Shown: positions 5,931 through 14,015, numbered from the stretch's first letter. The stretch: 14,344 nt of DNA from UMGS1002 sp964463325 (GCA_964463325.1 CAYXBY010000040.1:1-14344); one strand, 5' to 3'. Translations and numbers: made by a program. Notes: generated by a model not told the origin, from the sequence alone.

Positions 5931-8642
5931 TTATTTGCTTATATTTTTGTGTGCGTGACGATATGCCTGCTTGAAATCGGTGGCGTCGGCGGCCGGAAGC
6001 GTGTCGGCGGTCGGCATTTCGGGCTCCTCAAAGACGGAGTTGCCGTAGTAGGCGTTGAGGTACATCTGCTTTATCTCGCTCATGAGCGGATAGCGCGGGT
6101 TGGCGCCGGTGCACTGATCGTCGAAGGCCTGCTCGACCATGTCGTCAAGGCGGGCAAGGAAATCAGCCTCGTCGATGCCGTAGTCGCGGATGGTGGCCTT
6201 GATGCCGACGCGAGACTTGAGCTCGTTGATAGCGCTGATGAGGTTCTCCAGCTTTTCGCTGTCGTCGGCGCCGCCCAGACCCAGCGCGTCGGCTACCTCG
6301 GCGTAGCGCGCCAGCGTGTGCGGGTGGTCATACTGCGAGAAGGTGCCCATCTTGACGGGTGCCTCGGCAGCGTTGAAGCGCAGCACCTGCTCGATCATGA
6401 GCGCGTTTGCCACGCCGTGCGGCAGGTGGTGGAAGGCGCCCAGCTTGTGCGCCATGGAGTGGCAGACGCCGAGGAAGGCGTTGGCAAAGGCCATGCCGGC
6501 AATGGTAGCGGCGTTGGCCATCTTCTCACGCGCCTCGACATCGGTCTGACCGTTGTCATATGCGCGGGGGAGGTAGGTAAAGATGGCCTTGAGCGCCTGC
6601 TTGGCAAGGCCGTCGGTGTAGTCGGTCGCCATGACGGAGGCATATGCCTCAAGCGCATGCGTGACGGCGTCAATGCCCGAGGCAGCCGTCAGGCCGCGGG
6701 GCGCGGACATGTGGAAATCGGTGTCGATGATGGCCATGTTGGGCAGCAGCTGGTAGTCGGCGAGGGGGTACTTGATGCCACTCTGCTCATCGGTGATGAC
6801 GGCGAAGGGCGTCACCTCGGAGCCGGTGCCGGCCGAGGTCGGGATGGCGATGAAATATGCCTTCTCACCCATCTTGGGGAAGGTGTAAACACGCTTGCGT
6901 ATGTCGATGAAGCGCATTGCCATGTCCATAAAGTCGACCTCGGGATGCTCGTACATCACCCACATGATCTTGGCGGCGTCCATGGCCGAGCCGCCGCCCA
7001 GAGCTATGATGCAGTCGGGCGCGAAGGCGTTCATCTGCTCGGCGCCCTGCTTGGCGCAGGCCAGCGTCGGGTCGGGAGCAACATTGAAGAAGGTGGTGTG
7101 CGCGATGCCCAACTCGTCAAGCTTGGCGGTAATGGGCGCGGTGTAGCCGTTCTGGTACAGGAAGGTGTCGGTGACGATAAAAGCGCGCTTTTTGCCCATG
7201 ACCTGCTTGAGCTCGTCAAGCGCCACAGGCAGGCAGCCCTTTTTGATGTATATCTTCTCGGGAGCGCGGAACCACAGCATATTTTCTCTCCTTTCGGCCA
7301 CGGTCTTGATGTTGATGAGGTGCTTGACGCCGACGTTCTCGGACACGCTGTTGCCGCCCCAGGAGCCGCAGCCCAGCGTCAGCGAGGGGGCGAGCTTGAA
7401 GTTGTAGAGGTCACCGATGCCGCCGTGCGAGGACGGTGTGTTGACCAGTATGCGGCAGGTCTTCATGCGAGCGGCAAACTCGTCAAGCTTGGCCTGCTCG
7501 GTGACGGCGTTGAGGTATATGGACGAGGTGTGTCCATAGCCGCCGTCGGCGATGAGGTGCTCGGCCTTGTCGAAGGCATCGTGTATGTCGGCGGCGCGGT
7601 ACATTGCCAGCACAGGGGACAGCTTTTCGTGCGCGAATTCCTCGGAGAGCTCGACGCTCTCGACCTCACCGATTAGTATCTTGGTGCCGCCCGGCACCTT
7701 GACACCGGCCAGCTCAGCAATGCGGGCAGCGGGCTGTCCGACGATGCGGGCGTTGAGGGCGCCATTAATAATGATAGTTTTTCTGACCTTCTCGGTCTCG
7801 GCGGGGTTGAGGAAATAGCAGCCGCGGTCGGCGAATTCGGCCTTGACGGCGTCATAAATGCCGTCCAGCACTATGACCGACTGCTCCGAGGCGCAGATCA
7901 TGCCGTTATCAAAGGTCTTGGAGTGAATAATGGAGCTGACGGCCATGACGATGTCGGCAGAGTCGTCGATGATGGCGGGCGTGTTGCCGGCGCCGACGCC
8001 GAGGGCGGGCTTGCCGGAGGAATATGCCGCCTTGACCATGCCGGGACCGCCGGTGGCCAGTATTATGTCGGCCTCCTTCATGAGCAGGTTGGTCATGTCG
8101 AGGCTGGGGACGTCGATCCAGTCAATAATGCCCTCGGGAGCGCCGGCCTTGACGGCTGCCTCGAGCACCAGACGCGCGGCGGCAATGGTGCACTGCTTGG
8201 CGCGGGGGTGGGGGCTGATGATAATGGCGTTGCGCGTCTTGAGCGCGATGAGCGTCTTGAAGATGGCGGTGGAGGTGGGGTTGGTCGTCGGGATGACGGC
8301 GGCGATGACGCCGATGGGCTCGGCTATCTTCTTTATACCGTAAGCCTTATCCTCCTCGATGACGCCGCAGGTGCGGGTGTCGCGGTAGGCGTTGTAGATA
8401 TATTCAGCGGCGTAGTTGTTTTTGATCACCTTGTCCTCGACCACGCCCATGCCGGTCTCGGCGACGGCCTGCTTGGCAAGCGGGATGCGAGCCTGATTGG
8501 CAGCGATGGCGGCCGCCTTAAAGATGGCGTCGACCTGCTCCTGGGTGTAGGTGGCAAACTGTCTCTGTGCGGCTCTTACGCGCGAGATAGCCGCCTCGAG
8601 CGCCTCGACGCTGTCAATGATGGGTCTTGCTTGGTTTTGCAT
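5931..8642 (-). CDS. adhE: Bifunctional acetaldehyde/alcohol dehydrogenase AdhE
   Basis: At 903 residues this is a full-length AdhE, which reduces acetyl-CoA to acetaldehyde and then to ethanol with two NADH, usually in long spirosomes. The N-terminal aldehyde dehydrogenase domain (about 1-440) has GVGAGNTPA at 215-223 and the catalytic cysteine C250 in MICASEQS. The C-terminal iron-dependent alcohol dehydrogenase domain (about 460-870) has the nucleotide-binding GGGSAMD at 549-555 and the usual iron ligands D658, H662, H728 and H742. The last 30 residues form a variable tail. The start has GAGGAGG overlapping the rex stop, 5 nt before the ATG. Being directly downstream of rex, it is probably repressed when NADH is low. 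Confidence 0.97.
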   Translation of the reverse strand: MQNQARPIIDSVEALEAAISRVRAAQRQFATYTQEQVDAIFKAAAIAANQARIPLAKQAVAETGMGVVEDKVIKNNYAAEYIYNAYRDTRTCGVIEEDKAYGIKKIAEPIGVIAAVIPTTNPTSTAIFKTLIALKTRNAIIISPHPRAKQCTIAAARLVLEAAVKAGAPEGIIDWIDVPSLDMTNLLMKEADIILATGGPGMVKAAYSSGKPALGVGAGNTPAIIDDSADIVMAVSSIIHSKTFDNGMICASEQSVIVLDGIYDAVKAEFADRGCYFLNPAETEKVRKTIIINGALNARIVGQPAARIAELAGVKVPGGTKILIGEVESVELSEEFAHEKLSPVLAMYRAADIHDAFDKAEHLIADGGYGHTSSIYLNAVTEQAKLDEFAARMKTCRILVNTPSSHGGIGDLYNFKLAPSLTLGCGSWGGNSVSENVGVKHLINIKTVAERRENMLWFRAPEKIYIKKGCLPVALDELKQVMGKKRAFIVTDTFLYQNGYTAPITAKLDELGIAHTTFFNVAPDPTLACAKQGAEQMNAFAPDCIIALGGGSAMDAAKIMWVMYEHPEVDFMDMAMRFIDIRKRVYTFPKMGEKAYFIAIPTSAGTGSEVTPFAVITDEQSGIKYPLADYQLLPNMAIIDTDFHMSAPRGLTAASGIDAVTHALEAYASVMATDYTDGLAKQALKAIFTYLPRAYDNGQTDVEAREKMANAATIAGMAFANAFLGVCHSMAHKLGAFHHLPHGVANALMIEQVLRFNAAEAPVKMGTFSQYDHPHTLARYAEVADALGLGGADDSEKLENLISAINELKSRVGIKATIRDYGIDEADFLARLDDMVEQAFDDQCTGANPRYPLMSEIKQMYLNAYYGNSVFEEPEMPTADTLPAADATDFKQAYRHAHKNISK

Positions 8643-8652
8643 ATTATCCTCC

Positions 8653-9258
8653 TCAGCTTGAATGAGTATTTTTGACTTTTTGATGAAGGTGCGCCAGCGA
8701 GGGCGCGAGGTTTTCGTATTGCACCGTGACGCCGGGCGGCAGGTGCAGTCGCGTGGACGAGAAGCACCATATTGCCTGAACTCCGCTGTGCACCAGCAGC
8801 TCAGCGGCCTGCTGTGCGGCGGCGGGCGGCGTGGCGATGACGCCTATCTCGACCTGATGCAGTGTGCAGTAGGGACGCAGCTCGTCGAGAGGGAGCACGG
8901 AATCGGACAGCCGCGCGGGGTCGGTGTCGAAGGCGCGGCGGACGGAGATGCCGTAGTCCTCGAAGCCGCCGAAGCCCAGCAGCGCCGAGCCCAGCTTGCC
9001 GGCGCCGACTATGACGGCCTCGCAGCCCGAGCTCTCACCGAGAGCCGAGCGCAGTGCGGCGGCGAGGTCAGCGACGTGGTAGCCGACGCGGGGCTTGCCG
9101 CGTCCGCAGACAGCGGAAAGATCCTTGCGGACCTGCACCTCGCCGAGGCCCAGTGCGCGGGCGATGGCGGTGGCGGAGATATATTCGGTTCGCGGCGGCA
9201 GGCTGTCGAGGTGCTCGAGGTACCCCGGCAGGCGGCCGATCGTGGCTTTTGAGAGCAT
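8653..9258 (-). CDS. rex: Redox-sensing transcriptional repressor Rex
   Basis: This 201-residue protein matches Rex. It has an N-terminal winged helix with the recognition segment VQVRKDL at 41-47, the linker phrase GKPRVGY at 54-60, and a Rossmann domain with VGAGKLG at 84-90 and the acidic FDTDP at 110-114. Rex dimers bind DNA when NAD+ is high and let go when NADH accumulates, which turns on fermentation genes. A good AAGGAGG lies 6 nt before the ATG. adhE starts 10 nt downstream, a classic Rex target. An imperfect palindrome at its promoter suggests autoregulation. Confidence 0.95.
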   Translation of the reverse strand: MLSKATIGRLPGYLEHLDSLPPRTEYISATAIARALGLGEVQVRKDLSAVCGRGKPRVGYHVADLAAALRSALGESSGCEAVIVGAGKLGSALLGFGGFEDYGISVRRAFDTDPARLSDSVLPLDELRPYCTLHQVEIGVIATPPAAAQQAAELLVHSGVQAIWCFSSTRLHLPPGVTVQYENLAPSLAHLHQKVKNTHSS

Positions 9259-9287
9259 ACTGCGCCTCCTTCCCTGTTGCTGATATC

Positions 9288-9316
9288 ATTGTACCACATG
9301 TGCGGCGATTTGTGAA
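9288..9316 (-). promoter_or_regulatory. Promoter of the rex-adhE operon
   Basis: On the minus strand the -35 is TTCACA (complement of 9311-9316), the spacer is 17 nt, and the -10 is TACAAT (complement of 9288-9293) preceded by TG one base upstream, an extended -10. Transcription would start about 20-25 nt before the rex ribosome binding site. Confidence 0.72.
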
Positions 9317-9323
9317 GTAACAA
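9310..9323. promoter_or_regulatory. Possible Rex operator over the rex -35
   Basis: On the minus strand TTGTTACTTCACAA is an imperfect palindrome built from two halves that each resemble the Rex half-sites TTGTTAA and TTAACAA. The usual 4-nt spacer between the halves is missing, so it is not a standard Rex site. It covers the -35 of the rex promoter, where a repressor would block transcription. Confidence 0.35.
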
Positions 9324-9330
9324 TTATTGC

Positions 9331-9390
9331 ATATCGGTATTGCTGTTATCGATATACCCTGTATCGATTGCGCTGCACTCGATATTATAA
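9331..9390. repeat. Four TCG-centred motifs in 15-bp register
   Basis: Units of 15 bp begin at 9331, 9346, 9361 and 9376, with TCG at 9334, 9349, 9364 and 9379. The first three read TATCG followed by G or A and then T; the fourth reads CTCGATAT. Units two and three also form a 7-bp inverted repeat, ATCGATA and TATCGAT, around 7 nt (9348-9368). They lie between the two divergent promoters and could be a regulator-binding array. The only open frame across them has no ribosome binding site. Confidence 0.5.
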
Positions 9391-9450
9391 CGTGCCCGGC
9401 GCCCCAAAAGCCCCCCGTGTTTGCCGTCCCTGCATTTTCGCTTCGCCGGG

Positions 9451-9479
9451 TTGACAAATGCGGGGAGATGGTTTATAAT
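9451..9479 (+). promoter_or_regulatory. Perfect-consensus promoter for the Gfo-tmk-cysS-gtrA cluster
   Basis: TTGACA at 9451-9456, a 17-nt spacer and TATAAT at 9474-9479 match the vegetative sigma-factor consensus exactly. The predicted start site is near 9486, giving a leader of about 33 nt. No operator-like palindrome overlaps it. Confidence 0.9.
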
Positions 9480-9518
9480 TATGGTGAAAAATTATATGAA
9501 TCCAAAAGGGAGATTATT

Positions 9519-10688
9519 ATGGGCAACGACGAAAAAAATCTTGATCTGTTCAAGCAGCTGCCGACGAGCGACAGCTTTAAGCTGGACACGCTGGGGCGCC
9601 GCCTGCGCGTGGGCTTTATTGGCACGGGCGGCATAGCAAATTCACATATAAAGGCCTATCTTGGCTTCCCCGAGGTCGAGGTGGTCGCCGGCGCGGATCT
9701 TATCCCCGGCAAGGCGGCAGCGTTTTTTGCAAAATATGAGCTGGAGGGCGTGCGCTGCTACACCGATTACCGCCAAATGATCGCTGAATGTCAGCTGGAT
9801 GCGGTCTCGATCTGCACCTACAACCGCCAGCACGCCGAGCCGGCCATGTACGCCATGCAGCACGGTCTGCATGTGCTGCTCGAGAAGCCCATGACGGTCA
9901 CGCTGGAGGAGGCGGTTGAGCTGTGCCGCGTCGAGAAGCAGACAGGGCGCATACTTTCCATCGGCTTCCAGCCCCGCTTTGACCCCAACATGCAAATGAT
10001 AGGAAAAATATTCCGTTCGGGCGTGCTGGGCAAGATATACTACATACAGACCGGCGGCGGACGCCGCCACGGTATCCCGGTCGGCCACGGCGATACCTTT
10101 ATCCGCAACGACACCGCCGGCATCGGCGCTGTCGGCGACATCGGCTGCTATTCGCTCGATATGATACTCAACGCGCTGGGCTACCCCCGCCCGCTGACCG
10201 TCTCGGGCTACAGCTCGTCCTATTTCGGCCAAAACCCCGCCTATTACGACAAGCACCCCGAATACGCGCAGCGCTTCGGCGTTGACGACTTCTCCGCCGC
10301 CTTTATCCGCCTTGAGGGCGATATCGTGCTGGATTTCCGCATCTCCTGGGCCATGAACATGGACACCGCCGGTGACACCATAGTTCTCGGCACGCGCGGC
10401 GGCCTGCGCATACCCTCCACCGAGTGCTGGAACGGCACCGTCGGCGGCCCCATGAGGATATACACCGAGGTGGCCGGCGAGCAGGTCGAATACGAGGTGC
10501 CGGTGCTGCCGCTCAAGGGGCTGGGGCGCGTCGAGCGCAAGGTCGGCTCCTTCCTGCATGCCGTGGCCAACGGAGGCACCGCCCCCGTGCCCACCTCGCA
10601 GATAATCATTAATCAGGCCATCATCTCGGGCATAGTTGAGTCGGCACGCGTCGGGCATGAAATACCCGTCGTCATACCCGAAATATGA
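9519..10688 (+). CDS. Gfo/Idh/MocA-family NAD(P)-dependent oxidoreductase
   Basis: I start the gene at 9519 (389 residues) because AAGGGAG lies 6 nt upstream and the promoter is just before it; a longer frame to 9327 would run through the promoter. After about 29 extra N-terminal residues comes the Rossmann motif VGFIGTGGIA at 31-40, then the family signature EKP at 122-124 and GDIGCYSLD at 206-214 in the substrate domain. Members oxidise or reduce sugars, inositols and related compounds with NAD(P); the substrate cannot be told from the sequence. Its stop overlaps the region where tmk starts, so it is the first gene of a run with housekeeping genes, which gives no hint of its substrate. Confidence 0.88.
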   Translation: MGNDEKNLDLFKQLPTSDSFKLDTLGRRLRVGFIGTGGIANSHIKAYLGFPEVEVVAGADLIPGKAAAFFAKYELEGVRCYTDYRQMIAECQLDAVSICTYNRQHAEPAMYAMQHGLHVLLEKPMTVTLEEAVELCRVEKQTGRILSIGFQPRFDPNMQMIGKIFRSGVLGKIYYIQTGGGRRHGIPVGHGDTFIRNDTAGIGAVGDIGCYSLDMILNALGYPRPLTVSGYSSSYFGQNPAYYDKHPEYAQRFGVDDFSAAFIRLEGDIVLDFRISWAMNMDTAGDTIVLGTRGGLRIPSTECWNGTVGGPMRIYTEVAGEQVEYEVPVLPLKGLGRVERKVGSFLHAVANGGTAPVPTSQIIINQAIISGIVESARVGHEIPVVIPEI

Positions 10689-10696
10689 GGTGCGGG

Positions 10697-11323
10697 ATGC
10701 AGCCAAAGCCAAAATTTATCGTCATCGAGGGGCTTGACGGCTCGGGCAAGACCACGCAGCTGCGCCTGCTGGAGCAGTATCTGACAGAGCAGGGGCGCCG
10801 CGTCGCCGTCACGCGCGAGCCGACAGAGTCGGTCAGCGGCGGCATGCTGCGCGACGCGCTGTCGGGCGAGACGCCCCGCACGGCGGCCGAAATGGCCGCG
10901 CTGTTCGTGCTCGACCGTATACACCACAACGTCAGCCCCACCTCGGGCATCGAGCACCTGCTCGCCGAGGGCTTTGACGTCATATGTGACCGCTATTATT
11001 ATTCGTCGCTGGCCTATCAGGGCGCGCTGACGGATTTCGACTGGGTGCGGCGCATGAATGTCGACTGCCCCGAGATACGGCGCCCCGATCTCTGCATCTT
11101 TCTCGACCTCGACGTCGATGCCTGCCTCGAGCGCATAAGCGCTCACCGCGCCTCGACCGAGATATACGAAACCAGGGATACGCTGACGGCCGTGCGGCAA
11201 AGCTATTACCGCGTCTTTGAGTCGCTTGACGACAACATCGCCGTCATCGACACCTCCGGCAGCATCGAGCAGGTCGCCGCGGCCGTGCGTGCGGCAGTCG
11301 ATCGGCTGAATGAGGTCGGCTGA
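10697..11323 (+). CDS. tmk: Thymidylate kinase (dTMP kinase)
   Basis: This 208-residue enzyme phosphorylates dTMP to dTDP for DNA synthesis. It shows the P-loop EGLDGSGKTT at 11-20, the substrate motif TREPT at 39-43 and DRYYYSSLAYQ at 98-108. The LID region near 146-161 (RISAHRASTEIYETR) departs from the common DR-containing form but keeps several arginines. I prefer the start at 10697, which has GAGGTG 4 nt upstream; an in-frame ATG at 10685 overlaps the stop of the preceding gene as ATGA but has no ribosome binding site. Length is normal for the family. Confidence 0.93.
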   Translation: MQPKPKFIVIEGLDGSGKTTQLRLLEQYLTEQGRRVAVTREPTESVSGGMLRDALSGETPRTAAEMAALFVLDRIHHNVSPTSGIEHLLAEGFDVICDRYYYSSLAYQGALTDFDWVRRMNVDCPEIRRPDLCIFLDLDVDACLERISAHRASTEIYETRDTLTAVRQSYYRVFESLDDNIAVIDTSGSIEQVAAAVRAAVDRLNEVG

Positions 11324-11360
11324 ACGACGCTCATATACTACTAAAAGGAAGGCATTTAAC

Positions 11361-12785
11361 ATGCAGCTTTATAATTCTCTGACGAGGACTCGCGAGACCT
11401 TCGTCCCCAACACACCCGGGCAGGTCAGCCTCTACACCTGCGGCCCGACGGTGTATCACTATGCCCACATCGGCAATCTGCGCACATATATCATGGAGGA
11501 CGTGCTGGACAAGTATCTGCGCTACAGCGGCCTTGAGGTGCGCCGCGTCATGAATATCACCGATGTCGGTCATCTCACCTCGGACGCCGACACCGGCGAG
11601 GACAAAATGCTCAAGGGCGCCCGTCGCGAGCACAAGACCGTCATGGAGATAGCGCAGTTCTACACCGACGCCTTTTTTGAGGACTGCCGACTGCTCAATA
11701 TCAAGCGCCCTGAGGTCGTCCAGCCGGCGACCGGCTGCATCGAGGATTTTATCCGCGTCACGCAGGCGCTGATCGATAAGGGCTATGCCTATCTCTCGGG
11801 CGGGAACGTCTATTTTGACATTTCCAAGCTCGAGCAGTACCACGTTTTCCACGATTTCAACGAGGATGACCTCGAGGTCGGCGTTCGAGAGGGCGTGACC
11901 GAGGACGGCAACAAGCGCAACCCCGCCGATTTCGCGCTGTGGTTTACAAAATCCAAGTTCGATGACCAGGAGCTCAAATGGGACAGCCCCTGGGGCGTTG
12001 GCTACCCCGGATGGCACATCGAGTGCTCCTGCATCAGCATGAAGTACCTCGGCGAGCGGCTGGATATCCATTGCGGCGGCATCGATAACGCCTTCCCGCA
12101 CCACACCAACGAGATAGCTCAGAGCGAGGCCTATCTGGGACATAAATGGTGCAATGTGTGGTTCCATGTTTATCATTTGAATACAAAATCGGGCAAGATG
12201 AGCAAGTCCAAGGGCGAGTTTTTGACGCTGTCGCTGCTGCGTGAGAAGGGCTATGACCCGCTGGTCTACCGTTTCTTCTGCCTGCAGTCGCACTATCGCA
12301 AGTCGCTGGTGTTCTCATATGAGAATCTGGACAACGCCGCCACGGCGTACAGCAAGCTGGTAGCGCGCATTGCCGCGCTGACCCCCGCCGCGGGCGAGAC
12401 GGTGGACACCGCCGCCTTTGACAGCCTCAAGGCCGGCTTTGTTGCCGCGCTTGACAATGATCTCAACACCTCGCTGGCCGTCACGGCGCTGTACGACGTG
12501 CTCAAGGCCGACACCGGCGCCGCCACCAAGCTGGCGCTGATCGAGGATTTTGACCGCGTGCTGTCGCTGGGGCTTATCGCGGCTGCCGACAAGCTGCGCG
12601 AGGCACCCGAGGCCAGGTCTGACGACGACCCCCGCGCCGCCTCCATAATGGAGCGCATCGCTGCCCGCGCCGCTGCCAAAAAGGCCAAAAACTACGCCGA
12701 GGCCGACCGCATACGCGCCGAGCTGGCCGCCGAGGGCGTCACGCTGGTCGACACGCCGCAGGGCACGACCTACAAGCTGAGCTGA
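11361..12785 (+). CDS. cysS: Cysteinyl-tRNA synthetase
   Basis: This 474-residue class I synthetase charges tRNA-Cys. It has the HIGH-type motif as HIGN at 36-39, zinc ligands C27, C222, H247 and E251 in the expected spacing, and KMSKSK at 279-284. The C-terminal helical region (from about 340) binds tRNA. The start at 11361 has AAGGAAGG 8 nt upstream; the longer frame from 11310 overlaps tmk and is not needed. All key residues are present and the length is usual, so it should be active. Confidence 0.97.
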   Translation: MQLYNSLTRTRETFVPNTPGQVSLYTCGPTVYHYAHIGNLRTYIMEDVLDKYLRYSGLEVRRVMNITDVGHLTSDADTGEDKMLKGARREHKTVMEIAQFYTDAFFEDCRLLNIKRPEVVQPATGCIEDFIRVTQALIDKGYAYLSGGNVYFDISKLEQYHVFHDFNEDDLEVGVREGVTEDGNKRNPADFALWFTKSKFDDQELKWDSPWGVGYPGWHIECSCISMKYLGERLDIHCGGIDNAFPHHTNEIAQSEAYLGHKWCNVWFHVYHLNTKSGKMSKSKGEFLTLSLLREKGYDPLVYRFFCLQSHYRKSLVFSYENLDNAATAYSKLVARIAALTPAAGETVDTAAFDSLKAGFVAALDNDLNTSLAVTALYDVLKADTGAATKLALIEDFDRVLSLGLIAAADKLREAPEARSDDDPRAASIMERIAARAAAKKAKNYAEADRIRAELAAEGVTLVDTPQGTTYKLS

Positions 12786-13351
12786 TGAAGAATAATATGA
12801 AAAAAGCCGCCGTCGTGGGGGCGGGTGAGGCTGCTCCCGAGCGCGGCGGCCTCGCCCGCGAGATCGCGCGGTATCTGCTGTTCGGCGTTTTTACAACGGC
12901 GGTGTCAATGGTGTCGAATTTCGGCATTTTGTGGGGCGGCCAGTGGCTGCTCGGCATCACCGACACGACGTCGGGCGAATATCTGGCGCTTTATTCGGTG
13001 GCTAAGGTGGTGTCGTGGCTGTGCGCGGTGCTGTTTGCCTTTTTCTCTAACAAAAAATGGGTATTTCACGACTCAAGCCGCGGGAATGCGGTGGCGCGTC
13101 AGCTGGTCGTCTTTGCGGGCGGCCGCGTCCTGACGCTGGGACTGGACTATCTGCTCAACTATCTCATGCTGCTGGCCATGCACGCGCTGGCGCTGAGCTG
13201 GCTGGACGGTCTGTTTGGCATTTCGCTTGAAAAATATAACGAAATGGCGGCTTGGCTGGTGGCGCAGGTGGCGGTCGTGGTGTCGAATTATTTCATCTCG
13301 AGAATATTTGTCTTCAAGCGGAGCGAGCCCGCCGAGACAGCGGACAAATAA
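12785..13351 (+). CDS. GtrA-like four-helix membrane protein
   Basis: The 188-residue protein has four hydrophobic segments at about 29-52, 68-88, 106-135 and 155-177, typical of GtrA-like proteins. Signature-like features include FGVFTTAVSMVSNFGI at 33-48, FFSNKKWVF at 86-94 and the end VSNYFISRIFVFK at 166-178. Such proteins are thought to flip or help transport lipid-linked sugars for cell-surface polysaccharides. Its ATG overlaps the cysS stop (TGATG), suggesting coupling; a second start at 12797 is possible because neither has a strong ribosome binding site. A terminator follows directly. Confidence 0.85.
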   Translation: MKNNMKKAAVVGAGEAAPERGGLAREIARYLLFGVFTTAVSMVSNFGILWGGQWLLGITDTTSGEYLALYSVAKVVSWLCAVLFAFFSNKKWVFHDSSRGNAVARQLVVFAGGRVLTLGLDYLLNYLMLLAMHALALSWLDGLFGISLEKYNEMAAWLVAQVAVVVSNYFISRIFVFKRSEPAETADK

Positions 13352-13383
13352 GCGGGGAGCAACAAGCTTCCCGCCTCTTTTTT
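13352..13383 (+). terminator. Rho-independent terminator after the GtrA-like gene
   Basis: GCGGGGAGC pairs with GCTTCCCGC (9 bp, one G-T wobble) around loop AACAA, followed by TCTTTTTT. It begins right after the stop codon and ends the plus-strand operon. Confidence 0.85.
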
Positions 13384-13425
13384 GAGGCGCGCAGTGAGCT
13401 TGCCGCTGCATTATGGTAACGAGCT

Positions 13426-13464
13426 AAATAAAAAGCTCCGGCAGGGCTTATCCCACCGGGGCTT
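13426..13464 (-). terminator. Rho-independent terminator of hicAB
   Basis: On the minus strand AAGCCCCGG pairs with CCGGAGCTT (9 bp, one wobble), with a small GGG/CCC helix inside the loop, followed by a T-rich tract TTTTTATTT. It lies 12 nt past the hicB stop and faces the plus-strand terminator. Confidence 0.8.
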
Positions 13465-13475
13465 CTGATATCGTG

Positions 13476-13832
13476 TTATTTTTGTGCCAGCGCCTTTGAC
13501 AGCAGATAGACGCAGTATTGATTCATGCTCACGCTCTCGAGCCGTGAGCGCTCCGCGAGCTCCTTATGCAGCGTTCGCGGCAGCCGCAGCTTAAACTGGC
13601 CCGAATAGTCATCGAGCGTAGTCGGCTCCGGAATGGTCACGCCGTCCTCCAGCTGCGTCTCGAGCCACGCTCGCTTGCAGTCGACCGCGTTTTTGATGGC
13701 CTCGTCAATGGTAGCACCGCAGGTCATGCAGCCGGGCAGCTCCGGGTAGCTTATGACATAACCGCCCTCCTCGGCATCCGGTATCACTTCCATGCGATAA
13801 TTCTGCGACATATAATAATTAAGATCCTTCAT
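13476..13832 (-). CDS. hicB: HicB-family antitoxin
   Basis: The 118-residue protein has the two HicB parts. An N-terminal degenerate RNase H-like fold carries YVISYPELPGCMTCGATIDE at 25-44, and a C-terminal ribbon-helix-helix DNA-binding segment spans about 77-115. It should bind and neutralise the HicA mRNA interferase and repress its own operon. GGAGGAG lies just upstream of the ATG, inside the end of hicA, and the intact hicA frame would overlap hicB by 14 bp, the usual coupled layout. hicB itself looks intact. Confidence 0.88.
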   Translation of the reverse strand: MKDLNYYMSQNYRMEVIPDAEEGGYVISYPELPGCMTCGATIDEAIKNAVDCKRAWLETQLEDGVTIPEPTTLDDYSGQFKLRLPRTLHKELAERSRLESVSMNQYCVYLLSKALAQK

Positions 13833-14015
13833 TGCTCTCCTCCTTCTCGATCACGACTTTGACCATTTCGATATAGACTTTTTTATCGGTGTATGCCTCG
13901 GCACGGTTATCGGCGTACAGCCGGGCTTCCTGAAGGTTGCATGACTGCTGCCGCCGGTCTCCCTCATGACATAGCCGTAGGCCTCAAGTATATTTTTGAG
14001 CTCCTCAAACCTCAT
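13819..14015 (-). pseudogene. hicA: HicA-family toxin, frameshifted near its C-terminus
   Basis: Reading from the ATG at 14015, the protein begins MRFEELKNILEAYGY and has the HicA core GGSSHATF with the catalytic-type histidine H25, then PITVPRH at 35-41. As written, the frame ends early at 13851 after 54 residues. Adding one base to the run of six A (complement of 13879-13884) restores a HicA-like ending, KKVYIEMVKVVIEKEE, and a 65-residue protein that stops inside the start of hicB. The helix lost to the shift is part of the double-stranded RNA-binding-like fold, so the short form is probably inactive. A sequencing error or slippage at the run would give the same picture. The start codon has no clear ribosome binding site; extension upstream to 14138 runs into a repeat. 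Confidence 0.75.

Noticed and set aside
5880..7676. Plus-strand open frame antisense to adhE
   Set aside because: adhE on the other strand is certain; this frame is a compositional shadow.
9327..9518. N-terminal extension of the oxidoreductase to 9327
   Set aside because: It would span the promoter and 15-bp motif array, has no ribosome binding site and adds no domain; 9519 has AAGGGAG.
9642..10712. Minus-strand open frame across the Gfo/Idh/MocA gene
   Set aside because: Antisense to a gene with a Rossmann motif, EKP signature, promoter and ribosome binding site.
13373..13388. Separate hairpin GCCTC-TTTTTT-GAGGC
   Set aside because: It overlaps the T tract of the plus-strand terminator and is most simply an alternative pairing of the same signal.
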